From positions 992,001 to 1,056,000 of the forward strand of contig NC_057766.1 in assembly GCF_010389155.1 (NCBI RefSeq): 64,000 nucleotides of DNA. The letters are read 5' to 3'. Below the pieces are notes generated by a model. The model did no database searches. It saw only the letters and a list, made by a program, of their open reading frames with translations, and had not been told where the DNA came from. This document shows, one piece after another, positions 11,564-23,623 of the stretch. Source of the stretch: Erigeron canadensis (lineage: Eukaryota > Streptophyta > Magnoliopsida > Asterales > Asteraceae). Numbering within the stretch: position 1 is the first letter of the stretch; each line of letters begins with the position of its first letter. The position numbers and the translations under genes were made by a program.

Positions 11564-12472
11564 TTACACCAGTGTTGGTTCGTCATCATCTTTGATCAAA
11601 TTTGTCTCATGCTCCTTTTCCCACTTTGGATATTCATTGCTAAAATGCCCAAGTTCATTGCATTTAAAACACCTTATGTTGCTCTTGTCCCGTTGTGCTC
11701 GAACATCCCCTTGACTTCTCCCGGACCACCGACCTCGTCCCCGGCCACGCCCAAAGTCCTTCTGGTTTGAGTTTCCACAACCGCAATGCTCTCATCTATG
11801 GTGTTTTCTCTTCTCCTTAGAGTCTTCATTGGTAAACAGAAGTTTACCAAATGTGTCTTCCTCCTTAGTTTGCCTCTTTGTACGTTCTTCGAAAGCCTTT
11901 AGTCTCCCCGCCGCTTCTTGGAACGTCATTATATTCAAATCTGCAAATTGTTCAAATGCCGCCACTATTTGAATAAACCTTTCTAGCACATAACTTAAAA
12001 GTTTACGAATTTGTCTCTTTTCATCCAAAGTATGTCCCAGACTGCTCGCTTGTGAAACAATCTCACTAATATTTCCCGCATAGACATCCGAGTGGTTCAT
12101 TTGCACCCATCCTTAAAGATTCAAAGTCTGACTCGATTGTCTGAACCCGTGCTTCGTTAACCCTTTCAATTCCCACGTGTCAAACCTTTAATGATTCCCA
12201 AATATCTTTTGCCGAAGTAAGGTTTGCAATACCATATTTTCTGGAATTCCTTGGTATAACATTGCAATTGCCATCTTGTTCTTCTTTTCATCAACTTCAG
12301 CACCCTCTCTTGGTTCAACTGCCTCCCATATTTCATGGACATTAAAAATTGCTTTAATTTTTACTACCCAAATAGTGTAATTCGTTGAACTGAGAACTGG
12401 GCATTGGAAAGACATCGATGTTCCACTGTCTTTCACAAGTTCGTTGTTTTTCTTGGATCCGTCGCCTGCCAT
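11564..12472 (-). pseudogene. Copia-type gag, frameshifted
   Basis: The frame opens at 12472 with MAGDGSKK and reads a UBN2/Retrotran_gag-like region (YTIWVVKIKAIF, WEAVEPREGAE, AIAMLYQGIPE). It then loses frame near 12190. A second stretch, about 12106-11792, resumes gag (DEKRQIRKLLSYVLERF, LKAFEERTKRQ). A zinc knuckle CFKCNELGHFSNEYP near 11672-11628 has its last cysteine replaced by tyrosine. At least one or two frameshifts separate the pieces, and the frame ends at TAA 11564-11566. The product would be a capsid-like protein packaging element RNA, but this copy cannot make a full one. Confidence 0.82.
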
Positions 12473-12585
12473 TTTCTTATTTTTCTTTCCCAGTTTCTTT
12501 GAATTTTGGGTATTTGATCAAACCCGCCTCGCTGTTTGAAAGTCAAATCAGCCTCGCAAATAATTGCCACTTCCGCCTCTTGCTA

Positions 12586-12735
12586 ATGACAATCAATCCC
12601 GCTTCTCCGCTATTGACAATCAATCCCGCTTCTCCGTTGTTGATCTAGATCAATCCCGCAATTCCGCTGTTGATAATCAAACCCGCTACCCCGCTATTGA
12701 TTATCAATCTCGCTAATCCGCTGTTGATCTTAAAC
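12586..12735. repeat. Short imperfect tandem repeats in the element leader
   Basis: About five imperfect units of roughly 30 bp (CAATCCCGCTTCTCCGCTATTGA type). They lie between the gag start and the 5' LTR, in the untranslated leader on the minus strand. Confidence 0.75.
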
Positions 12736-13360
12736 TTTCCTAACCCAATCTTCTAAAACTAATCGCTTGTTTTTGTATTTCTCGTTTTTCTAAAGTAATA
12801 CCACTTGATAGAAAAACTATACAAAAAATCTTTCTTGAACAACCAGGATTTTTTCCTTTTAATCCAAAACTTATTTTCACTAAGAAAAAGCCTATACATT
12901 CTTTTGGTTTTGTAATTTAAAGAAACAATGATCTTTTTAATATTATGTTAACACCACGATATTTAAACCAAAAGAAAAACTTCTGAATTAAATTCTTGAA
13001 CGAATTAACTACGTTCCCCTTTTTCTATTTAATTGCAATAGTAAATTGAAAAGTCAAAAGAAAGAAAAACGTATATGTGTGAGTGTGTAATTCCGTTCCT
13101 TGATTAAAGAAACAAACTGTTTTTCTTCCCCTGTTCTTCCTTCGCACAACAACAACCAAGAATTAAACAAATCGAACCTTTTTATCTCTCCTTGTTAAAA
13201 GATCGCTCTAATCAATTTCTCTTTTCTTCTATCAATTTGCTACACCATGTTTTCTGCGTTTATAGATTCGAACAAGAAACAACCCCGAATAAAAAAACAG
13301 TGCCCTTCTGATCAATTTTCCCTTCTTCTTCCTTGAATAAAAAAACCGCTCTGATACCAC

Positions 13361-13616
13361 TGTTGGTAATCCATGAGCAATAACACAATCTTCTATGATA
13401 TATACTATGAAGTTTATTATGAAAGTGCATACACGATTACAAGGTTTTTACATGTACGGTTGTCCCTATTTATAAGATGTGAACAGACACATCTAAAGGA
13501 CACATCCTATCGACATACCGTTTCACCAAACGGTTATAACTTCCCCTATTTTAGACTTATACATAATACATCCCTAGACTTTATAATATATACATATATT
13601 TAGTTTAACTTCAACA
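13361..13616 (-). repeat. 5' LTR of the gag-only element
   Basis: 256-bp terminal repeat. The adjacent plus-strand GCTCTGATACCAC at 13348-13360 is the tRNA-Met primer binding site read on the minus strand. Confidence 0.92.
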
Positions 13617-13699
13617 GTTTTTTGGGCCCACTGACAACATACAACCAACACCAAGTGTTATATATGCACAATGGTTGTTACTACTTACGCCATTTTAAT

Positions 13700-15790
13700 C
13701 GAGATTCACAGTAGAAGTAACCAAGACAACATCGGTTGATATTTCATTGAAGTGATTGTACATGATGTAGCTGGTAGTCGTTTTGTTAGTCATTACATAT
13801 TAACCATTTATATGTATATAATTGGCCTAAGGAGTATCATATCCGACTCTAAAAAGCATGGTTGCTTTTATGTATTGTTATGCTGTATAAGGGTCTTCGC
13901 CTAGCGGTATGTGAGGTTATCCATTACCCAATTAGTCATCAACTCAAAGGTCGTAGACTTGAGCCTTGTTTTGAGAAAATAGTAAAATATTTGTGGATTT
14001 ACATACATGAGAAACTAGACCAATACCCGGTTGTTGACCGGGTTATGAAATTGACCTAAAAACAACTGATTTGATATATTTAATCAAAACCAATCCACTT
14101 AAAAGCATACTTGACTAACCAACTTATCTTACTTATCAACCCGCTAACCTATAATTTAATCAACTTATTTTACTCATCAACTCGCTAACCTATAACTTGG
14201 CCAACTCTGTAAACCCGGGTCGATCATAAGTTGAACTTTTGAACATGAAACTTTTAATGTTTAGAGTTAGATCTGAGAGTGCAACATGTCAACATATATA
14301 ACTGGGTCGTTATACTATCGTAATTAAAAAGTCAATATAACAACAAATGGTAATGTAAAAACAATACAAATAAAAATTCAACTTTGTAGTAAAAAAGGTA
14401 ATTGGATGGAAATCATCTAATGTACCATTTGGTATCCACTAATCCTCCAGTCAGGCTAGTGTCCAGATGATTCTCAGTCACTTAATAATCCTTTGATTAT
14501 CTCAAATTTGACCTCCCCTGTAAAGTGGTGGCTAGTGGCTACTGGACTATTACCCAAAGGTTTTCAACTTTGTAGTATGATACACCTTAAACTCTCTATG
14601 TTACACAACCCTCACGGATGCCAGCAGCCATAAACCGTCACTTACTTTTTAACTTCATGTCCTTACGATAACATTTAAAAAATATTTGGATGCCATGTAT
14701 TACACGAGCACACTTCTAATCTATGTAAAAACTCTAACATCTAGTTATTTTTGAATCTATGATTACAAAATTTTGCATGTAATGGGCTCCCTTTGGGGGT
14801 ACCAACTGTGTAAGGCGTTTCGAACCCTAAACATACTGTCCGTTTGGATGTCACTGCTCAACTCGATGGAACTACCTTCCCATCCGCCATTCAAAAAAAA
14901 AATCTATCATATTCTTTCTTATAGTATTTTTTTTTCTTAGAAATTATAAATTTGGTGTGAGTTTATAAGTTTACCATTTACCAAATTAACTAAAATAGAA
15001 AACTTCCATTAATTTGAAACTAATCGATCAAAAATGTGAAAATATCAAACATTATTCATCATATATAATTCAAAACTAATTAAATTTTTTCCCCCATTGG
15101 TATTTTAAATAGGCATTTCTACTTCGAGTGAGCTCTCTAGCGCGGACACGGTTAAGACAACGTATGTTAGACCTCTCGCTGTCGTATCATGACATGAAAT
15201 ATTCCAGAGAAATTCACCTTTTAAAAAAAAAAAATTTATCTACTGTAGTGTAATAATAACTAATTAAAGTATGTTGTTATACATAAACACTCTTATCATT
15301 GTCATATGATTTTTTTTTTAGTGTACTATGTACTTAAATTTTTTAAAGCAAATAGTTAGTATGTTTAATACAATTGAAAAGTTATCATGTTTATATCTTT
15401 TGACTTTTATAATTTTAGAAATTTGACTTTGAATTTTAAAGGCCAAGATTTAAAGGATTGTGAATTTTAATGGTTAGGATTAAAAATTAGCTTTATTGTT
15501 TCTCTATGCTATGGTAGCCATATATATATATATATATATATAATTTTCTTTAAATTAGAAAATTCTATTGTTTTGTTTAAAACAATCAAAAGTCCGGTTT
15601 GAAGTCAGTCCATGTTAGGTGGCCCTGTCTTTTACCAGGGTAAGCGCACTTGGGCGTGCTTTAGTCCAGCCCAATTAAATCCACAGCTAAGCCCATATTT
15701 GTTTTATGTAATTTGTTGTTTCATATATATTCTGAGTGTTAATTTCAAGTGGTTGATAGGAATATAATTTTATAACTTTTCTCCATTTAT
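13700..15790. repeat. Diverged, interrupted duplicate of the 5.8-6.4 kb segment
   Basis: 13730-13990 matches 5820-6060 (GTATCATATCCGACTCTA, AATATTTGTGGATTT). 15590-15760 matches 6170-6350 (GAAGTCAGTCCAT, AATTTGTTGTTTCATATATATT, TTAATTTCAAGTG). About 1.5 kb of unrelated AT-rich DNA separates the two matching parts. Within it, about 13885-13975 resembles a tRNA-derived SINE (GCCTAGCGGTATGTGAGG and GGTCGTAGACTTGAGCC). No gene seen. Confidence 0.65.
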
Positions 15791-15854
15791 ATAGTATGAC
15801 TTTCCTATAAGTTTACAAGTACAGAAAATATAAGTAAAAAAACTGTTTTGATTG

Positions 15855-16075
15855 CCGCCTTCTACGGATTTTGAGCCCTAATACCTCGACAGTGTATGAG
15901 AGAGGTTAAGATGTAGACAGACTTTACCTCTATCAAGGTAGAGTGGCTAGCTGCTTTCAGTATATAATTAACTGAATGGTAAAAAGGACATCTTGTCTTT
16001 GCAAGGGATGAAGATTGAACCCTTGATCTATATAAAGTGTTTTCAAGTGATTCAAACCACCCTGCTGTCAAATTG
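15855..16075 (-). mobile_element. tRNA-derived SINE upstream of FMO copy A
   Basis: On the minus strand it has a GGTTTGAATC... head and GGGTTCAATCTTCATCC (B-box-like). The tail, ACCTTGATAGAGGTAAAGTCTGTCTACATC, contains a block recurrent in plant SINEs of the Solanaceae/Asteraceae type. Family assignment is from memory. It ends about 340 bp upstream of the FMO copy A start codon. Confidence 0.55.
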
Positions 16076-16273
16076 GATTTTCCGGTACCTCACCACGTTC
16101 ATCGATGACACATATTACAAGAATTACTATTTTTTAATTCTAAGCTTGCATTTGTTTGTGGTCCTGCATTTCTGTTTTCTGGCAGTTGGTGTAAAATACA
16201 AATGAATTGCACTATTCTACTTTTGAATTGAAATGAATGATGTATAGATTACATTTTGTATATACGATAGTAT

Positions 16274-16293
16274 CTATATAAGCTCTTCACGTG
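16274..16293 (+). promoter_or_regulatory. TATA box and G-box of FMO copy A
   Basis: CTATATAAG at 16274-16282 lies about 135 bp before the ATG. A CACGTG G-box follows at 16288-16293, downstream of the TATA box, so its role is uncertain. Confidence 0.45.
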
Positions 16294-17710
16294 CGGTGCA
16301 TGAAATTAATATATATATACTCGTATATAAGATGACCAAAAGGCACCAACATTAAAATACCCAGAAGACAAATACTCCGTAACTAGTATCAAACCAAAAC
16401 CTCTGTAACCCAAAAATGGGCAGTGACAAACAAATTGCCATTGTAGGTGCTGGAATCAGTGGTCTGCTTGCATGCAAGCATTTAATGCAGAAGGGTTTCG
16501 AGCCGATGGTTTTCGAGTCCCGGGGCTCCATTGGTGGTGTATGGGCTCACCAAACTATTGAATCCACCAAACTTCAAACCCCAAAAACTTACTACCAGTT
16601 TTCAGATTGGCCATGGCCATCTTCTGTCACCGATGTGTTTCCTGATCATAATCAAGTGTGTGAGTACATTAAATCCTATGCTATACACTTCGATCTCATG
16701 CCTAGAATTAAGTTCAATCATAAGGTGTTGGCTATTGATTACTCTTTACCATTTATAGATGATGATGATAATTGGGATGAATGGGGTGGCAATGGAGGGC
16801 CTTTCTCTGACCTTGATGGGAAATGGAAATTGCTTGTTCAAGACAATCTTCACCCACTAGAACCACCCAAGGTAAAATAGTGGCAATTTCATAAATTTTA
16901 ATTTACTTAGATTTTATTTAGTTAAAGAGTATTCTATAAGAGAAAAAAAATCCCAAAAACAAGTGTTGAGTACAGAATTTTTGTAAAATGTATAAATTTT
17001 AGATTATGTACGTAATTACCAGAATAACTTTATATAAATTGGTCAGGTATATGAAGTTGATTTTGTGATATTATGCAATGGAAACTATAGCAACTTTCCT
17101 AATGTGCCCCAATTCCCAAAGGGCAAAGGGCCAGAAATATTTGATGGTATGGCTATACACTCTATGGAATATGCATCAATGAGCACATCCCATGCCGCCG
17201 ATTTCATCAAAGACAAACGGGTCACAATTATCGGATTTCAAAAGTCGGCAATTGATATTGCAGTTGAAGTCGCAAAAACAAACGGTACTATATACGTTCT
17301 GAGTGACACTATCACATTTCGTAAATATTGTGTTTTTTTTACCAATATAACTAATTAAAATAAGGTTGAGGGATTTTCTGGATTGACAGGGGTCGTATTC
17401 TATAAACGACATGTGTGAACTACAAGCACGAAGCTAATCGTGTGTGTTTTTGTTAGGTGTTCGGTATCCGTGCACAATTGTGTACAAGACGGCGCACTGG
17501 ATGGTCCCCGAACATTTGAGTGAACTTAACTTTAGAATTCGGAACCGGTTTTCAGAACTAATGATTCATAAGCCTTGCGAGGGCTTCTTCCTTTGGCTTT
17601 TGGTCATTCTGTTGTATCCTTTGGTAAATTCTCTAACTTATAATTTGAACTCCATTTACTGCAACTTACGTAGTATTTTTAAACTTTTGATTATTATCAT
17701 CGTGGAATAT

Positions 17711-17984
17711 TCATTTGAAAACTAAATTTTCTGTAAAAAATCACAAAAATGACCAAAACACATTGTGATCTAAATTTAACACAATGTATTTTATTTGTGT
17801 TTTATAAAAACAAAATGTATTTTTATTGTGTAATCTAAAAACATATTGTGTTAGGTTTTAAATCAGACTGTGATATGAACTTCACAATGTGTTTTCTAAA
17901 AACACATTAAAAACCTATTAAATTCAGATCACAGTGTGTTTTGTCCAGTATTCTAGTTTTCATGAAAATTTTAGTTTTCAAAGG
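17711..17984. mobile_element. MITE in FMO copy A intron 3
   Basis: The left end TTTGAAAACTAAATTTTCTG and the right end (inverted TTTGAAAACTAAAATTTTCATG) are inverted repeats. They extend into a shared inner block, CAAAACACAYTGTGATC. The interior has repeated CACAATGTGTTTT words. Non-coding. Confidence 0.7.
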
Positions 17985-18427
17985 ATCTTAACCCTATTAT
18001 CATTTACAATAATTAATTTTTTATTTTTTTTTTTGCCATTAAAAGAAAACAATAATTTGTTTCTTTTAGCACTATGTACCTAAAAAGTAATCATAATCAC
18101 TAAAATATTACTCGATCAACCGTTATATTATATCGACCATTAAGACTAGCTAGTAATCAGAAAATGTCTTAAAATCCGTCTTAAATTAACTAGAGTAACA
18201 TGGTATGTCTAATTAAAAAACCTTACCTATTGTAAGCGTATAGTAGGGGTATTCGATACGAACTATGTGACGCAATTGATTTGACATCTGTAAAGAAATA
18301 TCTGCATGCATTGTTATGGTGGTCACTCGATCCATCATTTGTGTAGTACGCAGTAATTAATTGTATAAAATTAAGAAAGACTGTATTAAACGACGACACA
18401 TCCATAAATTCTAAGAAACTTTTATAC

Positions 18428-18966
18428 AGTTTCTTTTCATTAGAGATCCAATTCGATATACTTTTAACGACTTTTTAATTTTCGTTTTCTTTTTGATATT
18501 TACACATAACTTACATATGTATAGGTTGATCTTACACATATGTAGATTGAACATACACATGTGTAGGTTGAACAAAAATTATGATTCGGAACGGGCTTCG
18601 CCCTTAAGGATATTCATAAACAAAGCTAGTGGGGGTAATAGGTCATAGAGGGTGACAGGTCATAAAGGGTGATAGTTCATAGGGGGTGACCGATGATGGT
18701 TGATCTACCTAACGGGCTCTGCCTTTAGCCGCTATGGCTCCTCCATGGACTGACGGGCTCCGCGCTTGGCCACCATGGCTCCGCCATGGATTGACGGGTT
18801 CCGCCCTTAACCTTCATTGTTGTGTACATATGTTCATTTACTAATGTACATGTGAAAACAATGATCCTACCCATGTGTAAGTACACAAGAAGAAGAGGAA
18901 AAAAACGAAAATTAATAAATCGTCAAAAGTATATCGAATTGGATCTCTAATGAAAGAGAAAGAAAT
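18428..18966. mobile_element. TIR element with GC-rich internal tandem repeats
   Basis: The ends TTTCTTTTCATTAGAGATCC... and, inverted, TTTCTCTTTCATTAGAGATCC continue as inverted copies for about 70 bp (CAATTCGATATACTTTTRACGA). The interior holds about 2.5 GC-rich units of about 46 bp (GGCTCCGCCATGGA, TGACGGGCTCCGC) at 18710-18815 and repeated ACACATATGTAGGTTGA words. A degenerate relative lies at about 47990-48245. Confidence 0.7.
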
Positions 18967-19583
18967 TTTAAGATTATCCATGCTTTTTATTTCGTCTAAC
19001 GATTTATGGTTTGTGAGATAAAACATTTTGAATGATTTGGGTAAATTTTATTATTTAATTGAAGAGAGAGAAAGAAAAAAAAAATTAATATTCCAAAATG
19101 GTTCTTAAGTTCTTTTTTATTTGTGAGTTCTTAAATAATTTTTGCTCTGTAGCAATAACATATACGAGTATATATTTCATTTCATATCTTTAGTATATTT
19201 TACTACTATCTTTTATCTAAAAAATACTGTAATAGTTTATTTTCAAATATTTATTTAATTTTTCAAAAACTCGTTAATTAATTACTTTACTCTTGTACGA
19301 ATTATAACATTAACTAATCAATAGTCAAATTTTTATCATAAATATATGTCGCGATAAAATGAATTTCTACTCACTGAAAATTTTATCATAAATTGGTTTT
19401 TTCTTTGAAGACAATTTCTTTGTGACGGAAGGAGTACTGTGAAAGTTTGAACCTGACTTAACTAGCTTGTTAACTGAATTTTACTGCAAGATTATCTTAT
19501 TACGAATATCTCACGAGTAATATCTAAATTTGCAATGCACTTGGAGAAATTTATACATTGAACATGTTGTTATATACCACTTA

Positions 19584-19969
19584 CTAGTTAATAACCCGGG
19601 TTCAACCCGGGAATATTAATTAAAATTGTAAAATTATAAAATGTATTAAAAGAATTTATTTTATGTTTGTTCTTAAAACATTATAACTTAATATAAATTT
19701 AATAATTCAACTAACACAATAATTATATAGTTAATAAATCAACTAAATAAAAAAACACATTTTATTTGTAATATTATATAAGATAGAATTTTTTTTTTTA
19801 AATAAATGATTAATATTTTAGTTAAACATGTAAAGGGTTATTTTTATTTTATTTATATATGACATCATAATTAAATAAAAGGTTTTTTTAGGAGAAATTT
19901 GAATTTGCCACATCAAAAACTTTCTAAGAATATTTATATGAAACAATCTTGTTTTATTATATATAGAGA
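19584..19969 (-). mobile_element. Short non-autonomous Helitron in FMO copy A intron 3
   Basis: On the minus strand it starts A|TCTCTATATATAATAAAAC at 19969. It ends with the perfect hairpin CCCGGGTTGAACCCGGG followed by TTATTAACTAG|T at 19584. TC start, hairpin just before the end, CTAG terminus and A/T flanks are all present. It is 386 bp with no coding. Confidence 0.85.
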
Positions 19970-20648
19970 TTGTGACTAGCCCATTAACCACAATGGACAA
20001 GCCCAATATTTAACATGCTGAACTTCAACTCTAAACAAAACCAATATTGAAAGAATGAAAGATGACACTAGTTCATCAACCGTATGTATAATTATGCCTC
20101 TTAAATTGCAATATTTGATCTAAATCTACATGTAAATTAAATCTTGTAAACCCGTATACATTTCTTGGCTCCGTCACTGTAATGTATATATGATTGTAAA
20201 TAAATTTCGTGTTTTTGGATCAAATTTCAGACGTGGATACTTTCAACTTTGATAGAAACTTACCTGTAATGGATATATCCATTGAAGAAATACGATATGA
20301 TTCCAAAACACAGCTTCATAACACAAGTTACTTCGTGTATGTTGCCTGTTTTACCATCTACCTTTTACAAAAGAGTTGATGAAGGAAGCATACTATTGAG
20401 AAAATCTCAAAGCTTTCATTTCTCTCAAACCGGCATAGTTTTTGACCAAGAAGTGACACCATTGACAACAGATATTGTCATCTTTGCAACCGGCTTTAGA
20501 CCAGATGATAGTTTTGCCAGCATCTTCAAATCACGGTACTTCCAAAGCTGTATTTTGGGATCCTCAGCACCATTCTACAGGTACAGTAGTTTTATGGCCA
20601 ATCTAGTATATATGTTGCTAATTAACGATCACATTGTTAATTTAATTA

Positions 20649-20907
20649 CTCCCTTTTTCCCACTAAAAATGTCACATTTTGAATATTCAAAGTCTAAGTT
20701 TTTAAACTTTGACTTTAAATATATATAAAAAAATTTTATATGATACTCGATGAAAATTATAGTCAACGAAAATATATCTAAAACTCAATCAATTCATATA
20801 ACTTTCATCATCTATTATATAACACAAATGGAAATATCTAAGGTTAAAGTTACAAAATAAAGACTTTGAAAATTCAAAACAAGACACTTTTAACGGAAAG
20901 TGTGGAG
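20649..20907. mobile_element. Stowaway-like MITE in FMO copy A intron 4
   Basis: The ends CTCCCTTTTTCCCACTAAAA and, inverted, CTCCACACTTTCCGTTAAAA are flanked by TA on both sides. The inner inverted block is TTTTGAATWTTCAAAGTC. The Tc1/mariner Stowaway ends CTCCCTCCGTCCC are well known in plants. A fragment of a similar end lies near 42511-42560. Confidence 0.8.
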
Positions 20908-21938
20908 TAAGTGATAACGCATCAATTACATATTTTGCTTAGTTTTTGAATGACAAATTTTCGACTCATCAGCATTGCATTTTCATAAATACTCGTCACA
21001 TGCTTATTTCTACTATTGTCTTCAGCCTTGGGAAGCATTTTGCTCACAACCAGATCTGAACACAAAACCTTAATTAAGGTCCCTGTAACCCATGTACAGA
21101 TCCATTTATTGATGGTTTATTGATGGTTGGTAGTTACATATTTAGTTTTCACAATTATACAAGCTAAACTTTCATTTGATTGTCATACAACAAAAAAGGG
21201 TCTAAATACATTTTTATTCGATGCATAAATACGTTATAGGGAATGCATACATCCTCGGATCCCACAAATAGCAATACTCGGGTATTCAGAGAGTCCGGCA
21301 AACTTATCTACAACGGAGATAAGGAGCAAATGGTTGGCTCATTTTATGGCTGGAAACATGAAACTTCCCACCATTAAAGCCATGGAAGAAGATACTAACA
21401 AATGGGAGATTTTCATGAGGAATTATGCATTCAAAACCTACAAGAGAGCTTGCATTACTTTCTTGCTGCTAATCCATTTCAATGATTTATTGTGCAAAGA
21501 CATGGGTTGCAACCCAAGGAGGAAGTCATGGTTTATACCGGAGTTATTTGCACCCTATGGCCCAACCGATTATGCTAACCTTTGATTCTTTCGCTTGTTA
21601 TAGGTTAGTCTCATTACCTTTATCATTAGTAGATAAAGGAGGACATATGTACGATCTTTGATAACAAATAAATGGGAATTAGTAATTTACAGCCCTTTGT
21701 AGTAACGAGTTACTTTTGGGTAGGGAAAAAAAAATACAAAAGTGAATTACAGCTTTTTACGTCTAGTTATAATTTGACATTTTACGGCTTCATTTTTAAA
21801 TATGATACGCCCCGTATGCATCAATACTCCCCGTATACTTGTTGTATCAAAATCGATAGAAGTCACTTTTACATTAAGGTATGAGGCGTCATTCTTTTGT
21901 TATTTAAACACCCAAAATTAACGAGTATACATTGACCA

Positions 21939-22400
21939 GTGTTGTCAAACTCGGTCGGTAACTCGGAATCGGAATTCGAATCGTGGGTTAAACAGGTCGA
22001 GTTGGCTAGAATCGGGTGAAAACTCGGTCAACGACTTGGTCGCTTATAAAATTCGGTCAAACTTGTCTGGATTGGTCAAAAATCGGCCGGATCGGTCAAA
22101 AATCGGCTGGATCGGGTCAACTTTGGTAAAAAATATTTTTTTGTTTTTTTGATAAAAAAATAATCCTAAATTGATTTAAGTTTATATTTCTAATGAATGA
22201 AGTTTGAACTTTGAAGTGTTATATTAAAATTTTTAAACAATTATGTTTTAAGTTTGAAGGTTATTCCATATATTTTCAAAAATTATTTTTATATAAAAAC
22301 ATGATCCGGATTCTTCCCGATTCTGATCCGAGTTTTTAAAAACTCATGACTCCCTCCCTTGACGATCCGATCCCGAGTTACGAGTTCTTCAACCTTGACA
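21939..22400. mobile_element. Repeat with inverted CTCGGTAACTCGG-like ends
   Basis: The left end TGTTGTCAAACTCGGTCGGTAACTCGG and the inverted right end TGTCAAGGTTGAAGAACTCG share an inverted-repeat relation over about 40 bp. The left interior repeats ATCGGTCAAAAATCGGCYGG. No coding. It begins about 350 bp after the FMO copy A stop. Confidence 0.6.
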
Positions 22401-22807
22401 TTTTTCTGGTCAAATCCATATTACACCTGTATACTAAAATACTGGTGTAATAGGGCGTGCAGAATTGATGGGTGTCCTAAGGGACAACCTTATACTAAGG
22501 ACTAGTCATCTCCTAGTCATCATCAGCAAAACAACAAAGAAATAATCTTCTAGAATCAACCTATTACTAAGGACTAATTTTGAACCTACATTTTATTTAA
22601 TATTACACTCATAACTTTAAAAAAGAAAAAAAAATACACATAAAAACGTTGCCATCGGTGAAAAAATTTTAATTCGATTGGCTAAAAGTTACAAAGATAT
22701 ATTAGAAAATTCTTTTGGCAACCCAACTGTTGAAGTGTTGAGTACACCAAACAAGTCTGTGGGTATACTATTGAGGCTACATTATACCTATATCTATATT
22801 ATATTAA
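22401..22807. other. Intergenic spacer
   Basis: No gene or clear repeat recognised. Confidence 0.5.
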
Positions 22808-23457
22808 CTAGCATTGTACCCACGCAATGCAGTGACGTTGACAGCGACAGTGGTTTAGTGGTGTCGGTGACGGGTAGTGATCGATGACATCGACAATTGG
22901 TGTCAAGTGGTTTAACCGTGTAAGTTGATACAATGGTGATAGTGATATTTTAGAAGATAAGGGTTTAAAGTGTAAATTAATTCATTAAGGGTAATTTTTG
23001 GTAATATCTAATAATCATTTCCTTAAGGGTTGTTTATTAAGGGCAATCTATTAATTTTTCATCAAACTATTTTTTAACTCTTTCCTAAAATAGGGGGTGA
23101 ATAATCATTATAAAGGAGTTAGATAAACAAACTACCCTCCCATCTTTCAACTCTCTACCTTTAAAATACTTAAAATACCCTTAATATTCTAACACATTCC
23201 TAATTCACATACTAAATCTACCTAATATATCCCTAAAATATTTTACACCCATATTTATTAATTAATTTAAATATTTCCACCTAATATCTCTATAATATTT
23301 TTAATAAAGTTATTTACAAAAGATACATCTCTTAACCATAAAATAACTACACTACCATTTACGTCAATTACTTTTAGATTAATAAGCACATCGTTACCAC
23401 CACCGTCACTAGCACCACCCGTTGCAGTCACCGCTGCCGCATTGCACGGGTAGTTAT
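22808..23457. mobile_element. Two inverted, decayed Helitron-type copies
   Basis: At the left a minus-strand terminus reads GCATTGCGTGGGTACAATGCTAG|T, ending at 22808. At the right a plus-strand GCCGCATTGCACGGGTA tail lies at 23433-23451. Both are preceded by CACCGTCAC/CACCGCTGCC-like GC-rich runs typical of the family seen at 34.5 kb. Neither 5' end is certain. Confidence 0.5.
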
Positions 23458-23623
23458 CTCGTATATACTAAAAACCTATGTAAATGTATAAGTACTTTAT
23501 GCGTGAGATGTACAAGCTTTTAAAGCGCATACTAATTTTAACCAAATTTCGTTTTAAACCCTTAAATTTAAACCAAATTTCGTTTTAACCCCCTAAAATT
23601 TTTATTTTTTTAACTTTTACCCC

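Larger units (their letters stand above)
11246..13616 (-). mobile_element. Complete gag-only (TR-GAG type) copia-like LTR retrotransposon
   Basis: LTRs 11246-11501 and 13361-13616 (256 bp each, TG...CA ends) flank a 1.86-kb interior. A 5-bp target duplication, GTTTT, lies at 11241-11245 and 13617-13621. On the minus strand the 5' LTR is followed by the primer site TGGTATCAGAGC, complementary to initiator tRNA-Met. A polypurine tract (AAGGGGGAG) precedes the 3' LTR. The interior encodes only gag; no protease, integrase or RT was found, so movement must have depended on another element. The LTRs differ at about 6 of 256 positions by eye, so the insertion is fairly recent. Confidence 0.93.
16416..21585 (+). 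pseudogene. Flavin-containing monooxygenase copy A (FMO1-like), exon 4 nonsense
   Basis: Five exons align one-to-one with copy B: 16416-16871, 17047-17284, 17457-17623, 20231-20580 and 21240-21585. All carry GT-AG borders and preserved phases (0,1,0,2), for 519 codon positions. Motifs present are the FAD-binding GAGISG near the N-terminus, the FMO signature FDGMAIHSMEY, the NADPH-side GFQKSA, and FATGF in exon 4. The frame is broken by TAA at 20267-20269, where copy B has a lysine codon, so translation would stop after about 299 residues, before FATGF. The remaining exons are otherwise open, so the lesion is probably recent. Intron 3 has grown to 2.6 kb through MITE and Helitron insertion. 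The family oxygenates N- or S-containing small molecules using FAD and NADPH. A truncated product or an allele-specific stop cannot be excluded. Confidence 0.88.
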
